The translations under genes and the position numbers were made by a program. The notes under the pieces are model-generated. The model had not been told where the DNA came from. It was given only the letters and a program-made list of their open reading frames with translations, and made no database searches. This document shows positions 37,937 to 46,178 of a DNA stretch of 64,000 bases, piece by piece (the first letter of the stretch is position 1; every line of letters starts with the position of its first letter). This DNA is from an uncultured Prevotella sp. GTDB taxonomy: Bacteria > Bacteroidota > Bacteroidia > Bacteroidales > Bacteroidaceae. Where the stretch lies: assembly GCA_946404405.1 (NCBI GenBank), contig CAMJDL010000003.1, positions 1-64,000 on the forward strand, read 5' to 3'.

Positions 37937-40638
37937 TTTAAGAACAGCCAGTCTACCTCACTTGATGGACCATTCAGACCGCAGTCGCGTGGATTAATAG
38001 TGCTATCCGTAAAGCCTGCCACCATCAGAATGCCCTTGGGCAGACGGATGGTGTTATGGCCTGCTGGTAGCGAATACTGATGGATATTGACTTTAGGCAT
38101 CTTTATCATGCTGATGGCATTGGTAAGGATTGGTTCTGCCTGACCATACTCATTGCCCGTTGCATCAGTCTCCAACTTGGGTGCCTTAGCAAATTTGCGG
38201 TCATCGTCCTTGAAGAGACCCACAAGAAGCTTAACTGGTTTGTCGCTTTCATACTCGATGCTGGTTCCAACGAGACGTGTGGTATCTCGATTCAGCACAA
38301 AGGCTTGCAGACCTGCGAGTTCTGGAGCAATGGAATCGATGGCAGTATCAGGCCGTTTCTCAAAGAGGATGGCTCCCTTCTGCAACTTTACGGTAGTCCC
38401 CTTGTATTTTACATTGGCGGGGTTAAGTGGCTGAATCTTGACATTCGTCTGTGCCACAGGGTGTTTCAGCTTCTCGATGTTCATTTTAAAGGCATCAAGC
38501 TCTGCCTGATAGACGGTAGCCAGTTCGCTCCATGTCTTCATCTTGCCTCCATCACCACCTACGGGCACTCGGCGCTGCTGTGTCTGCATGGAGTTAGCAT
38601 AGAGATAGGTGTCGTCAGTCACCTTACACAGGTCGTACCAGATGCTGTTGCTCTGTTCCAACCATTTAACAGCCGATTCCAAATGAGTAATATCCTTGGT
38701 CCACTTATAACGTAGCACCTCAGCAGCAGCATGCACCTTCAATTTGAAGGCTTTGGCAAAAATGGCATAGCAAAGGAAGTCGTTCCACACGCGCTGGAAT
38801 TCTTCAACATGGCGGGTGGGCTTGGCTGTAATAGCTGCCATCTCAACAAGGGCACGGTCTCCATGATTCACGCATTGGTTCACGATATCGAAAGGCAGTT
38901 CACCCTTGTGGGGCTGTCCGTTGTATTCTTTCTCGATATACTCGATGAGTTTCTCACCCTCAGGACCGCAACTCTCGTAGAAGCCTGGGTATATGGTGTA
39001 CTTATAAGGATTCACCAACTGACCCATTGTCATGCCTAACAATAGCGTCTGGCGATTACCCTCTGTAATACCAAAACGTCGCAACAGCTTGGGGGCAATC
39101 TCGCCAGCCTCGTCGTAAGCATTCAGCAGATGTCCTGCTGCAATGGTGTCGATGCCATAATATTCAGCCAGTACCTGTTTCCAATAGGTCTTATCCTCAT
39201 CACGCTGGTCATTCCACGCATAACGGCCCCAGGCCTGATACCACATCCAGTCACGATCCAACTGTTTCAGTCGCTGGCCATCAGGCAACTTGTCAGCCGT
39301 ATAGGGCCAGTCCCAATAAGAGGCCTGCGGATAGAGGTGTAAGCCTTTCGAGTGGTGCACGCGATGCATCGCCTGTATCGTCTTCTGGATAAAGGCAGGT
39401 GACGACCAGCGCCAAGGTTCCAAGTTCGCTAGGATATGTACGTTATCGATATGTACGGGGGCTGCTGCTGCCAACTGTCGATGTGTCTCACCCCAAGGGC
39501 CTCCAGGCTCGTAAGTGGTCAGCGACTCACCCGTATATTTCGACATCGTGTAGATGTTGGGGTAGAGAGGCAACGACTCCTTCAGCACCAATGGTCCGTC
39601 TGTGTCGTGAGCACGAAGCACGATGGGGGGTAACTTCTCCCCTCCTTTGGAGGGGTTGGGGGAGGCCTTCAGTCCGTCCTTGATGCCAGGAATAATCGTC
39701 TCCTTCATCCACGTCACGTCATCCTCAATAGTTGCCATAGCCTCTCCCAGACAAACCAACAGTCCTACGTTGGGATAGCTCTCGATGAAGGCGGCAATCG
39801 ACTTGCGGGTATAGTCAGAAATCAATGGGGTGATAGGACGATGACGATCCTGAGTCTTCAATCCATAGTGGTCGGCAAAGGGCTTACTCAAAATGATGTT
39901 ATAGAACATCTGGATGACCCAGATGCCTCGCTTGTCGGCCTCATGTGTCAGGAACGAGAACATCTCGACATTCTTCTGAAAAGTCTCCTCGTCGACCTCA
40001 AGGGCGAAGGGATAGTCCTTCAACTTCACCAGCGAGGCAAAGGGATGGCCATTCCATAGGTAGAGTGAGTTCATCTTGTTCTCAACCATCATGTCGAGGT
40101 ACTTCACCCACTCCTCTTTGTCATAGAACCACGGAAAGTTCTCAGGGGTATAAGGATACTCATAGACGGCATGTCCAGGCAGATACACGGTCTTTTGCAG
40201 ACCAATGCACGTGCCACGCATCACCATTTGTGGTACCTCACTTACAATAGGTGTAGCCAGACCGCTCTCAACACGTCCACGCTTGATTTCAGTATTGTGA
40301 CCCTTGATTTCAAGCCTGCCGTCACCTAACCTTTCCATCAGTTCTACAGCTCCGTAGATAACACCGCTGGGGTCGTTACCCACCACATTATAGCCGCTGC
40401 GATCGTGTAATAACATATAGCCTTCGGCAGCACCTTTATTTCTACAAGTCAGAGCAATGCGCATATCACCCTTCCGTGTCACGATTTCACAGCCCTTAGC
40501 TGTAAGTTTCTTTGTCAGATACTCCTTAGCGTATTGTTCACGCGCTGAGGCGCCTTTCGCCATATCGATACGCACTTGTTGTGCTACTGCAGTTAGTGTC
40601 AAACACATAATGATGCCGAAAACAATATATCTCTTCAT
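37933..40638 (-). CDS. Secreted TIM-barrel glycosidase of uncertain family (GH67/GH115/GH20-like architecture)
   Basis: 901 residues with a signal peptide. An N-terminal alpha/beta domain (KGASAREQYAKEYLTKKLTA) like those before GH20, GH67 and GH115 barrels is followed by a barrel-type region (WVKYLDMMVENKMNSLYLWN; VGLLVCLGEAMATIEDD; NLEPWRWSSP), a helical region and a C-terminal beta domain. An alpha-glucuronidase or alpha-galacturonidase-type activity would fit a pectin context, but no catalytic pair is assigned with confidence. The segment SPNPSKGGEK is encoded by an inserted-looking hairpin repeat. First gene of the operon 40638-30192; promoter-like element copy (iv) lies upstream. Confidence 0.75.
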   Translation of the reverse strand: MKRYIVFGIIMCLTLTAVAQQVRIDMAKGASAREQYAKEYLTKKLTAKGCEIVTRKGDMRIALTCRNKGAAEGYMLLHDRSGYNVVGNDPSGVIYGAVELMERLGDGRLEIKGHNTEIKRGRVESGLATPIVSEVPQMVMRGTCIGLQKTVYLPGHAVYEYPYTPENFPWFYDKEEWVKYLDMMVENKMNSLYLWNGHPFASLVKLKDYPFALEVDEETFQKNVEMFSFLTHEADKRGIWVIQMFYNIILSKPFADHYGLKTQDRHRPITPLISDYTRKSIAAFIESYPNVGLLVCLGEAMATIEDDVTWMKETIIPGIKDGLKASPNPSKGGEKLPPIVLRAHDTDGPLVLKESLPLYPNIYTMSKYTGESLTTYEPGGPWGETHRQLAAAAPVHIDNVHILANLEPWRWSSPAFIQKTIQAMHRVHHSKGLHLYPQASYWDWPYTADKLPDGQRLKQLDRDWMWYQAWGRYAWNDQRDEDKTYWKQVLAEYYGIDTIAAGHLLNAYDEAGEIAPKLLRRFGITEGNRQTLLLGMTMGQLVNPYKYTIYPGFYESCGPEGEKLIEYIEKEYNGQPHKGELPFDIVNQCVNHGDRALVEMAAITAKPTRHVEEFQRVWNDFLCYAIFAKAFKLKVHAAAEVLRYKWTKDITHLESAVKWLEQSNSIWYDLCKVTDDTYLYANSMQTQQRRVPVGGDGGKMKTWSELATVYQAELDAFKMNIEKLKHPVAQTNVKIQPLNPANVKYKGTTVKLQKGAILFEKRPDTAIDSIAPELAGLQAFVLNRDTTRLVGTSIEYESDKPVKLLVGLFKDDDRKFAKAPKLETDATGNEYGQAEPILTNAISMIKMPKVNIHQYSLPAGHNTIRLPKGILMVAGFTDSTINPRDCGLNGPSSEVDWLFLK
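39639..39655. repeat. Hairpin repeat inside ORF (CCCCTCC / GGAGGGG)
   Basis: 7-bp perfect arms around TTT, within a G/C-homopolymer-rich stretch (39626-39666) unlike the rest of the gene. Encodes PNPSKGG. Confidence 0.75.
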
Positions 40639-40650
40639 GTTTTAGTGATT

Positions 40651-40696
40651 ACCTTTATTATAATATAAAGACTAATTTTACGTCTTTTTGTCATCA
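40651..40696 (-). promoter_or_regulatory. Shared CAZyme-operon promoter element, copy (iv)
   Basis: Minus strand: TGATGAC, 16 bp, TAGTC, then TTTATATTATAATAAAGG, ending 12 bp before ATG 40638. Head of the four-gene glycosidase operon. Confidence 0.65.
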
Positions 40697-40765
40697 TAAG
40701 TACACCTCTTGCAGATATTCTTGAATATTTGTTGCTGTTCGCTTGCGAAGTTACAAAAAAAACAG

Positions 40766-40773
40766 TAATTTTG
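40766..40773 (+). promoter_or_regulatory. -7 box TAATTTTG of the helicase gene
   Basis: Matches TAnnTTTG, 26 bp before ATG 40800. Confidence 0.65.
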
Positions 40774-40799
40774 CAAATTAAACTGAGAAATAGACTATC

Positions 40800-42962
40800 A
40801 TGGAACAAAATATTGAGCTACGTACAGCGTGGGATTTCGTGGAACACACGGGTCGTAGCATCTTTCTGACAGGTAAGGCAGGAACGGGTAAAACCACATT
40901 TCTGAAGACGGTGGTGGAGCGTAGCAGCAAGCGAAACATCGTCGTGGCGCCAACAGGTGTGGCAGCTATCAATGCCGGTGGCATGACCATCCACTCGTTC
41001 TTCCAACTGCCATTCACGCCCTTCGTGCCTGGCGCGAAGATTGAGTCGAAGTTCGACTTCGGCAAGGAGAAACGCAAACTCATCTCTTCGCTCGACCTGG
41101 TGATTATCGACGAGATATCGATGGTGCGCAGCGACTTGCTGGATGCCATCGATAGTGTGTTACGTCGTTATCGCGACCGCTACAAGCCCTTCGGTGGTGT
41201 GCAGTTGCTGATGATTGGCGACCTGCAACAGCTGACGCCTGTGGTGACACCAGAGGACGAGCGGATGCTGGCACCATATTATGACACGCCTTATTTCTTC
41301 GGATCCAAGGCGCTGTCGCAGATTGAGTACGTTACCATCCAACTGGAGAAGGTGTATCGTCAGCAGGACGACACCTTTCTTAACTTGCTGAACCATATCC
41401 GCGAGGGACAAGCAACGGCTGAGTATCTCGCATTGCTGAACAGCCGTTGTCAGCCTGCGTTCATCCCCAAGCCCGAGGAAGGCTATATCCGTCTGACTAC
41501 GCATAACCAGATGGCTAACCATTACAACGAATCGGAACTAAGAAAACTCGCTGGTCGTGCCCATACCTATCAGGCAAAGATTGAGGGCACGTTTCCTGAC
41601 TATTCCTATCCTACCGCTGAGGCTCTGACGCTGAAAGTTGGTGCACAGGTCATGTTCGTCAAGAATGACCCGTCAGGCGAACATCGTTATTATAACGGAC
41701 GAATCGGACACGTGACCTATGCTGACGACAATCGGCTGATGGTCTACTGTCCTGGCGATGCTGAGGCCATCGAGGTGGAGCCGTTGGAATGGGAGAACGC
41801 GCGCTACACGCTGAATCCAGAGACGCGCGAGATAGAATCGGAGGTATTGGGCAAGTTCTCGCAACTGCCCCTGCGACTGGCGTGGGCCATCACCATTCAT
41901 AAGAGTCAGGGCCTTACCTTCGAACGTGCCATCATCGATGCCAGCCTGTCGTTTGCACCTGGACAGGTGTATGTGGCGCTGAGCCGTTGTAAGACGCTCG
42001 AAGGTATGGTGCTGGCATCTCAGATTCCACCACAGGCCATCATCAACGATGAACGTGTCGATTCGTATATAGAGCACCAGGAGGAGGCTGCCCAGCGTAG
42101 CATCGAACAACTGCCCACGCTGAAGGACGAATACTATCGTTACCTGCTGATGGATCTTTTCGATTTCAAGGACATCCTCTATCGTGAAGAATATCTGAGC
42201 AGGATTATCATCGAGTTCTTCTATCATGCCTATACCAACACCGCAGAGCTTCACAAACGGGCCTTGGAGGACTATAAGCAACAGGTCATCGCTGTGGCTG
42301 ACAAGTGGCTGGCGATGATTCAGCAGATGACCATCACAGAGCTTCGCCAACAGGATTTTTTGGAACGCGTGAAACGTAGCGCTACCTACTTTGAACAGAC
42401 GCTCGATACGGTATTGGCAAAACCGCTATCGTTAGTTCCCGATGTCAAATCGCAGAACAAACTAGCCATGAAGCGCCTCACAGAGAACTATGCCGACCTG
42501 CGTCAGGCTTGGCTCTCGCGTCGTTACCTGCTCCAGCAGATGTCGGAGCGTCCGTTTACCATTGTCGACTACCTGCGTCAGAAACAGCACTCGCTGCTCG
42601 ATGCAATGGATGAACTGACACTCACAAAAAAGAAAAAAAAGGAGAAAAAAGCCAAAGAGCCTAAGCCCAAGAAGGAAAAGACATGGGTCGTCACCTACAA
42701 CCTCTATCTGCAAGGCAAAACGCCCGAGCTGATAGCCCGTGAGCGTAGCCTTACTCTCGGTACCATCTATGGTCACCTGGCCCGTTACATTCCTACTGGC
42801 GACATCTCTATCGACGATCTCATCCCTGCGGACCATCAGCAGGCCATACTCCGTGCCATCCGCATGGCAGGCTCTGATGCGAATAGCACAGCCATCAAGA
42901 CCCTCTGTCCACCTGACATCACATACGACGAAGTCCGCCTAATGTTGGAGGCCATGAAGTAG
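40800..42962 (+). CDS. PIF1/RecD-like superfamily 1 DNA helicase with C-terminal HTH domain
   Basis: 720 residues, cytoplasmic ATP-driven DNA helicase. Walker A is FLTGKAGTGKTTF (about 22-34) and motif II is VIIDEISMVRSDL. The late SF1 motif WAITIHKSQGLTFERAIID precedes VYVALSRCKTLEGMV, as in PIF1-type enzymes. A Lys/Glu-rich linker (KKKKKEKKAKEPKPKKEK) leads to a C-terminal helix-turn-helix (LYLQGKTPELIARERSLTLG) of the kind found after helicases in Bacteroidetes. Likely role: replication-fork or secondary-structure processing. Its stop is 2 bp from the stop of the convergent TonB-like gene. Confidence 0.92.
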   Translation: MEQNIELRTAWDFVEHTGRSIFLTGKAGTGKTTFLKTVVERSSKRNIVVAPTGVAAINAGGMTIHSFFQLPFTPFVPGAKIESKFDFGKEKRKLISSLDLVIIDEISMVRSDLLDAIDSVLRRYRDRYKPFGGVQLLMIGDLQQLTPVVTPEDERMLAPYYDTPYFFGSKALSQIEYVTIQLEKVYRQQDDTFLNLLNHIREGQATAEYLALLNSRCQPAFIPKPEEGYIRLTTHNQMANHYNESELRKLAGRAHTYQAKIEGTFPDYSYPTAEALTLKVGAQVMFVKNDPSGEHRYYNGRIGHVTYADDNRLMVYCPGDAEAIEVEPLEWENARYTLNPETREIESEVLGKFSQLPLRLAWAITIHKSQGLTFERAIIDASLSFAPGQVYVALSRCKTLEGMVLASQIPPQAIINDERVDSYIEHQEEAAQRSIEQLPTLKDEYYRYLLMDLFDFKDILYREEYLSRIIIEFFYHAYTNTAELHKRALEDYKQQVIAVADKWLAMIQQMTITELRQQDFLERVKRSATYFEQTLDTVLAKPLSLVPDVKSQNKLAMKRLTENYADLRQAWLSRRYLLQQMSERPFTIVDYLRQKQHSLLDAMDELTLTKKKKKEKKAKEPKPKKEKTWVVTYNLYLQGKTPELIARERSLTLGTIYGHLARYIPTGDISIDDLIPADHQQAILRAIRMAGSDANSTAIKTLCPPDITYDEVRLMLEAMK

Positions 42963-42964
42963 TC

Positions 42965-43717
42965 TTATTTTAGGCGGAAAGTTACGGGCAATGTATATTT
43001 CACTCTAACCCTTACTCCATTCTGCGAACCAGGAATCCATTTAGGCATCGCACTAATAACGCGCAGAGCCTCTTGGTCTAAGGTTGGATGAACACTCTTC
43101 ACCACTTTAGTATCTGTGATACTGCCGTCCTTTTCCACAACGAATTTGACGATGACACGCCCTTGGACGCTACTATCCGCCATTTCTTTAGGATATCGGA
43201 CGTTTTCCACCAAGTATTCATACAGTTTCTCGGAGCCTCCAGTGAAAGATGGCATTTGTTCTACTACATCGTATATCTTCTCTGATGAGGATTCTATAAT
43301 AGGATATGGATTGGGAATAGATTCGACGTCAACCCCTCCAGTTCTCCCCATGATTTCATAGACTTCCTCGTCCTGCTGTGGATCTGGAGTCTGAAATTGG
43401 ATTGCGGATCCCGAATCTTTGTCAACAATCATAATGTCAACTGGTGAATGGCTTTCCATCTTCTTCGCCTTATTACCACAGCCCGTCAGAGCAGACAAGC
43501 CTGCCGAGATACCTAAGATAGTCACAGCCTTACCTAACTGCCTACGAATATCCAGCTGTCTTTCAATGTATCTGACCTCTGCCTCGCAGGCTGGACACGT
43601 TCCACGACATTCACCCTCATGGTGACACTCACGTGGTTCATACTTAATCTCGTTCGCTTTGGCTATCTGTGTCCGAATAGTCTTCAGCACATTGCAAATT
43701 GATTTACCTCTTGTCAT
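42965..43717 (-). CDS. TonB C-terminal-domain protein with N-terminal Cys cluster (paralogue 1)
   Basis: 250 residues. A cytosolic-looking N-terminal domain has four cysteines at 31, 37, 41 and 44 (CHHEGECRGTCPAC), then one membrane helix (about 64-80), a spacer with Pro/acidic residues and a TonB C-terminal domain (YPKEMADSSVQGRVIVKFVV; KWIPGSQNGVRVRVKY). TonB domains pass proton-motive energy to outer-membrane receptors. The Cys cluster is not part of ordinary TonB and may bind zinc or an Fe-S cluster. The first 80 residues are 77/80 identical to paralogue 2. It lies downstream of the radical-SAM gene and is probably co-transcribed. Confidence 0.85.
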   Translation of the reverse strand: MTRGKSICNVLKTIRTQIAKANEIKYEPRECHHEGECRGTCPACEAEVRYIERQLDIRRQLGKAVTILGISAGLSALTGCGNKAKKMESHSPVDIMIVDKDSGSAIQFQTPDPQQDEEVYEIMGRTGGVDVESIPNPYPIIESSSEKIYDVVEQMPSFTGGSEKLYEYLVENVRYPKEMADSSVQGRVIVKFVVEKDGSITDTKVVKSVHPTLDQEALRVISAMPKWIPGSQNGVRVRVKYTLPVTFRLK

Positions 43718-43770
43718 AATTCATAATTTTAACAGAATGTTTGAATAAGCTAAATTGCAGACAGATCTTT

Positions 43771-44388
43771 CTATCCTTTATTCTGCATGATATATTCGAA
43801 ATGGTCAAAGACCTTGAATCCCATTGCTTCCAGCTGTTCTTGGCTGCGCTCAATATCCTGCTCAGTATTGTAGTTTGGGATATGAGGCAGACGGATGATT
43901 ACTTTTTCTGTATCCACATTCGATGCCAACCAACGGAGATTACTGATGACGCGACGATTCGAGCGTTTAGTATAACGACGATAGATATCTGGATTCATAT
44001 CCTTTACATCTATGTAATAGTGGTCGATATAAGGTATCACAGCCTCCAAACGTTGGCGCTCAACGTTCAGCGAGGTCTCTATATAAATCCGCCATTCCAT
44101 CGGACGCGATTGGCAGAAATCCACGATTCCATCGCTACGCAGCAACGGTTCGCCTCCTCCAAAGACGATGCCACCACCCGTAGCCTTGTAGTAGAGGTCA
44201 TCCACCATCACCTCGTCCAAAATCTCCTGCATATCCATCCGATGCCAAACGCCATCAGCCCTGAGGCATTGTGCATTCAGGCAGTATTTGCATCGCAGCG
44301 GACAACCATGAAAGGCCACGAGGGTAGTCACACCTTGCCCATCAGTAGTCAGTCGGTGGCGACAAATGCCTATTAATGGTAGTTTCAT
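43771..44388 (-). CDS. Radical SAM glycyl-radical-enzyme activase-like protein
   Basis: 205 residues. The SAM-radical cluster motif CPLRCKYC uses Cys29, Cys33 and Cys36 (C-x3-C-x2-C), followed by FGGGEPLLRSDG and DVKDMNPDIYRRYT, as in pyruvate-formate-lyase activating enzymes. No ferredoxin-type second cluster is seen, so it is the short form. No glycyl radical enzyme is nearby. The start overlaps the stop of TonB-like paralogue 2 by 4 bp (ATGA), so it is translationally coupled. Its position between two Cys-cluster TonB paralogues is odd. Confidence 0.85.
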   Translation of the reverse strand: MKLPLIGICRHRLTTDGQGVTTLVAFHGCPLRCKYCLNAQCLRADGVWHRMDMQEILDEVMVDDLYYKATGGGIVFGGGEPLLRSDGIVDFCQSRPMEWRIYIETSLNVERQRLEAVIPYIDHYYIDVKDMNPDIYRRYTKRSNRRVISNLRWLASNVDTEKVIIRLPHIPNYNTEQDIERSQEQLEAMGFKVFDHFEYIMQNKG

Positions 44389-44999
44389 TGCAAACGGAAA
44401 GAAATAGGAATAACATATTTTGTTCTGACTCGTTCGCCATTTTGCGAACCAGGAATCCATTTAGGCATCGCATTGACGACACGCAGAGCCTCTTTGTCAA
44501 AAACAGGGTCAACGCTTTTCACTACCTTCGGCTCTGTGATGCTGCCATTGCGCTCGACCACAAAGGAGACAACGACCCGGCCTTGTGCACAAATATCACC
44601 CATTATGTCCGGATACCTGACGTTCGCAGCTAAATAATCCATCAAGGCTTTTTGCCCACCAGGAAACATCGGCATCTGTTCCACAACATCACCAAAGGTT
44701 TTGGTTTCATTCCTTTGCTCCATCTGAACTGGCGGCACAAGTAGTTCTGCTTCTTTTGCACAGCCCGTCAGAGCCGACAATCCTGCCGAGATACCGACGA
44801 TGGTTACCGCCTTGCCCAACTGTTTGCGGATATCCAACTGTCGTTCTATGTATCTGACTTCTGCCTCGCAGGCAGGACATGTACCTCGACACTCACCTTG
44901 ATGATGACACTCACGTGGCTCATACTTAATCTCGTTCGCTTTGGCTATCTGCGTCCGGATAGTCTTCAGCACATTGCAAATTGATTTACCTCTTGTCAT
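44385..44999 (-). CDS. TonB C-terminal-domain protein with N-terminal Cys cluster (paralogue 2)
   Basis: 204 residues with the same plan as paralogue 1: Cys cluster at 31-44 (CHHQGECRGTCPAC), membrane helix at about 64-80, a short spacer, then a TonB C-terminal domain (YPDIMGDICAQGRVVVSFVV; KWIPGSQNGERVRTKY). The spacer is about 45 residues shorter and unrelated in sequence to that of paralogue 1, while both ends are nearly identical. This points to duplication followed by replacement or fast divergence of the spacer. A -7 box lies at 45027-45034. First gene of a three-gene operon. Confidence 0.85.
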   Translation of the reverse strand: MTRGKSICNVLKTIRTQIAKANEIKYEPRECHHQGECRGTCPACEAEVRYIERQLDIRKQLGKAVTIVGISAGLSALTGCAKEAELLVPPVQMEQRNETKTFGDVVEQMPMFPGGQKALMDYLAANVRYPDIMGDICAQGRVVVSFVVERNGSITEPKVVKSVDPVFDKEALRVVNAMPKWIPGSQNGERVRTKYVIPISFRLQ

Positions 45000-45026
45000 A
45001 GTTCTGCTTTTTTTGTTTTAACATCG

Positions 45027-45034
45027 CAAAGGTA
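45027..45034 (-). promoter_or_regulatory. -7 box TACCTTTG of the TonB-like/radical-SAM operon
   Basis: Matches TAnnTTTG, 28 bp upstream of the start at 44999. Its -33 position falls in the loop of the upstream ncRNA terminator. Confidence 0.7.
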
Positions 45035-45039
45035 CAACA

Positions 45040-45259
45040 AAAAAAGCCCGATGTCAAGAGGCATCGGGCGATTGACACAAATTGAAACATTAAATTCGTG
45101 ATTATCAGAAACTTCCGTTTGTCAGACACTTAAAGTTGACACACATCGACCTTGTGTTTCTATGTCATCATTAAGTGCCAGAAGGCAACAGAGAAATCTG
45201 ACAACTTGCTAGATACAGGTGTTAAGGGCTACGCAGTAGATGGTGCTCTTATGCTCTAG
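45040..45259 (-). ncRNA. Probable non-coding RNA, about 220 nt, unknown class
   Basis: No ORF is present on either strand, yet the minus strand has a good promoter (45266-45298) and a strong terminator (45039-45069). The predicted transcript contains a long stem: GGCACUUAA near 45181-45173 pairs with UUAAGUGUC near 45134-45126, with UGACA/UGUCA and ACACA/UGUGU helices inside. Length and an elongated hairpin would fit a 6S-like RNA, but no diagnostic motif of 6S, tmRNA, RNase P or SRP RNA was recognised. Treat the class as unknown. Confidence 0.6.
45046..45069 (-). terminator. Terminator of the minus-strand ncRNA
   Basis: Perfect 8-bp stem GCCCGATG / CATCGGGC with an 8-nt loop; on the minus strand it is followed by seven T. 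No protein gene ends here in that direction. Confidence 0.8.
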
Positions 45260-45265
45260 ACGCAG

Positions 45266-45298
45266 CAAAGGTACAAAAAACTACACGATTTTCTCAAA
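45266..45298 (-). promoter_or_regulatory. Promoter of the minus-strand ncRNA
   Basis: TACCTTTG -7 box at 45266-45273 and TTTG at 45295-45298 on the minus strand, spacing 21 bp. Confidence 0.65.
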
Positions 45299-45323
45299 AA
45301 AAACAAAAGAAAGTAGATTTTTC

Positions 45324-45354
45324 TTTGTGCTTGTCTCGATTTTCACTAACTTTG
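45324..45354 (+). promoter_or_regulatory. Promoter: TTTG -33, 19-bp spacer, TAACTTTG -7
   Basis: TTTG 45324-45327 and TAACTTTG 45347-45354 fit the consensus exactly; ATG 45381 is 26 bp downstream. Confidence 0.8.
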
Positions 45355-45380
45355 CAATCGATTACTGTTATTCATGAGCA

Positions 45381-45716
45381 ATGATAGATATTATTAAATC
45401 GAAGATTCTAATTATAGGAACGGGACAGGCACGTTTAACTATTAAGTTGATTACACTCTTGCTGACTGTCCTCTTGTCGTCATGCGGCACCCTTGTTGGT
45501 GAGGTGCTTGTACCTACAGTCACTGATACACAAATCGGATTGGGTGGAAAGAAAACATCCGGTACAACAGCAAACAGCAAACAAACTGCCAAAGAACAAG
45601 AAAGGCTTAAAGAAGAAGGCAAATGTCCCGTATGTCGTGGTGTCGGCAAGTCGGCCGACGGTCAGTATGAGTGTACTTCCTGTAAGGGTACAGGGAAATA
45701 TCCCCATAATCCATAA
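45381..45716 (+). CDS. Small lipoprotein with DnaJ-type zinc-finger motifs
   Basis: 111 residues. A hydrophobic segment ends at lipobox Cys35 (TVLLSSCGTLVG), preceded by an unusually long, basic n-region of about 22 residues. A Lys/Gln/Glu-rich linker leads to two CxxCxGxG repeats, CPVCRGVG (82-89) and CTSCKGTG (98-105), as in the zinc-binding region of DnaJ. Probably an envelope zinc-finger protein; function unknown. Monocistronic, followed by repeat DNA rather than a clear simple terminator. Confidence 0.78.
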   Translation: MIDIIKSKILIIGTGQARLTIKLITLLLTVLLSSCGTLVGEVLVPTVTDTQIGLGGKKTSGTTANSKQTAKEQERLKEEGKCPVCRGVGKSADGQYECTSCKGTGKYPHNP

Positions 45717-45773
45717 TCCGCAAATGGCCAATAAATCTGATTCAACATTAATCAACTTACTATTTTTAATTTT

Positions 45774-45891
45774 GTCCGTCCTTACGGACTGCGAGTCCGA
45801 AGGCTTCGGACTGAGAGTTTAGTGCCTTCGGACTGTCGGTTTAGTGCCTTCGGACTGTCGGTTTAGTGCCTTCGGACTGTCGGTTTAGTGC
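45774..45891. repeat. 22-bp tandem array with palindromes
   Basis: A hairpin GTCCG/CGGAC (45774-45789) and a palindrome AGTCCGAAGGCTTCGGACT (45794-45812) are followed by three full 22-bp units beginning TTTAGTGCCTTCGGAC (45818, 45840, 45862) and a partial fourth (45884-45891). The units are exact copies with no spacers, so this is not CRISPR. Confidence 0.85.
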
Positions 45892-45973
45892 TTTTAAACT
45901 ATACGGATGGTCTAATGGAATGATGGCGATGTATTGATTAGTTTTTTCGATGAATCGAGCACGAAAAATCAAC

Positions 45974-46148
45974 GAATTCGAAAATGTCCCTCACATCCTA
46001 ACATTTTCCCTCAAACCCTTATGTATAGGGCATTTGAACACGTTAGGGTAAAGCAGTTTAGGGTAACGTCTCCCTAACGCGCCTCAGTCCCTTTCTACAA
46101 AGGCATTCCCAGCGAAAACGTTAGGGTGTGAGGGACATTTTGAAATTC
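45974..46148. repeat. MITE-like or structured element with long terminal inverted repeats
   Basis: The 22-bp core arms (45981-46002 and 46118-46139; begin AAAATGTCCCTCACA) match at 21 positions inverted, and similarity extends to about 36 bp. Inside lies a second inverted repeat CGTTAGGG/CCCTAACG (46041-46079). No ORF. The 45717-46178 gap holds only this element, the 22-bp array and A/T-rich DNA. Confidence 0.7.
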
Positions 46149-46178
46149 ATGGATTACATGGTCGGTTCTTGTGATTAC

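Noticed and set aside
45818..45891. CRISPR array
   Set aside because: The 22-bp units are directly adjacent with no unique spacers, and no cas gene is present.
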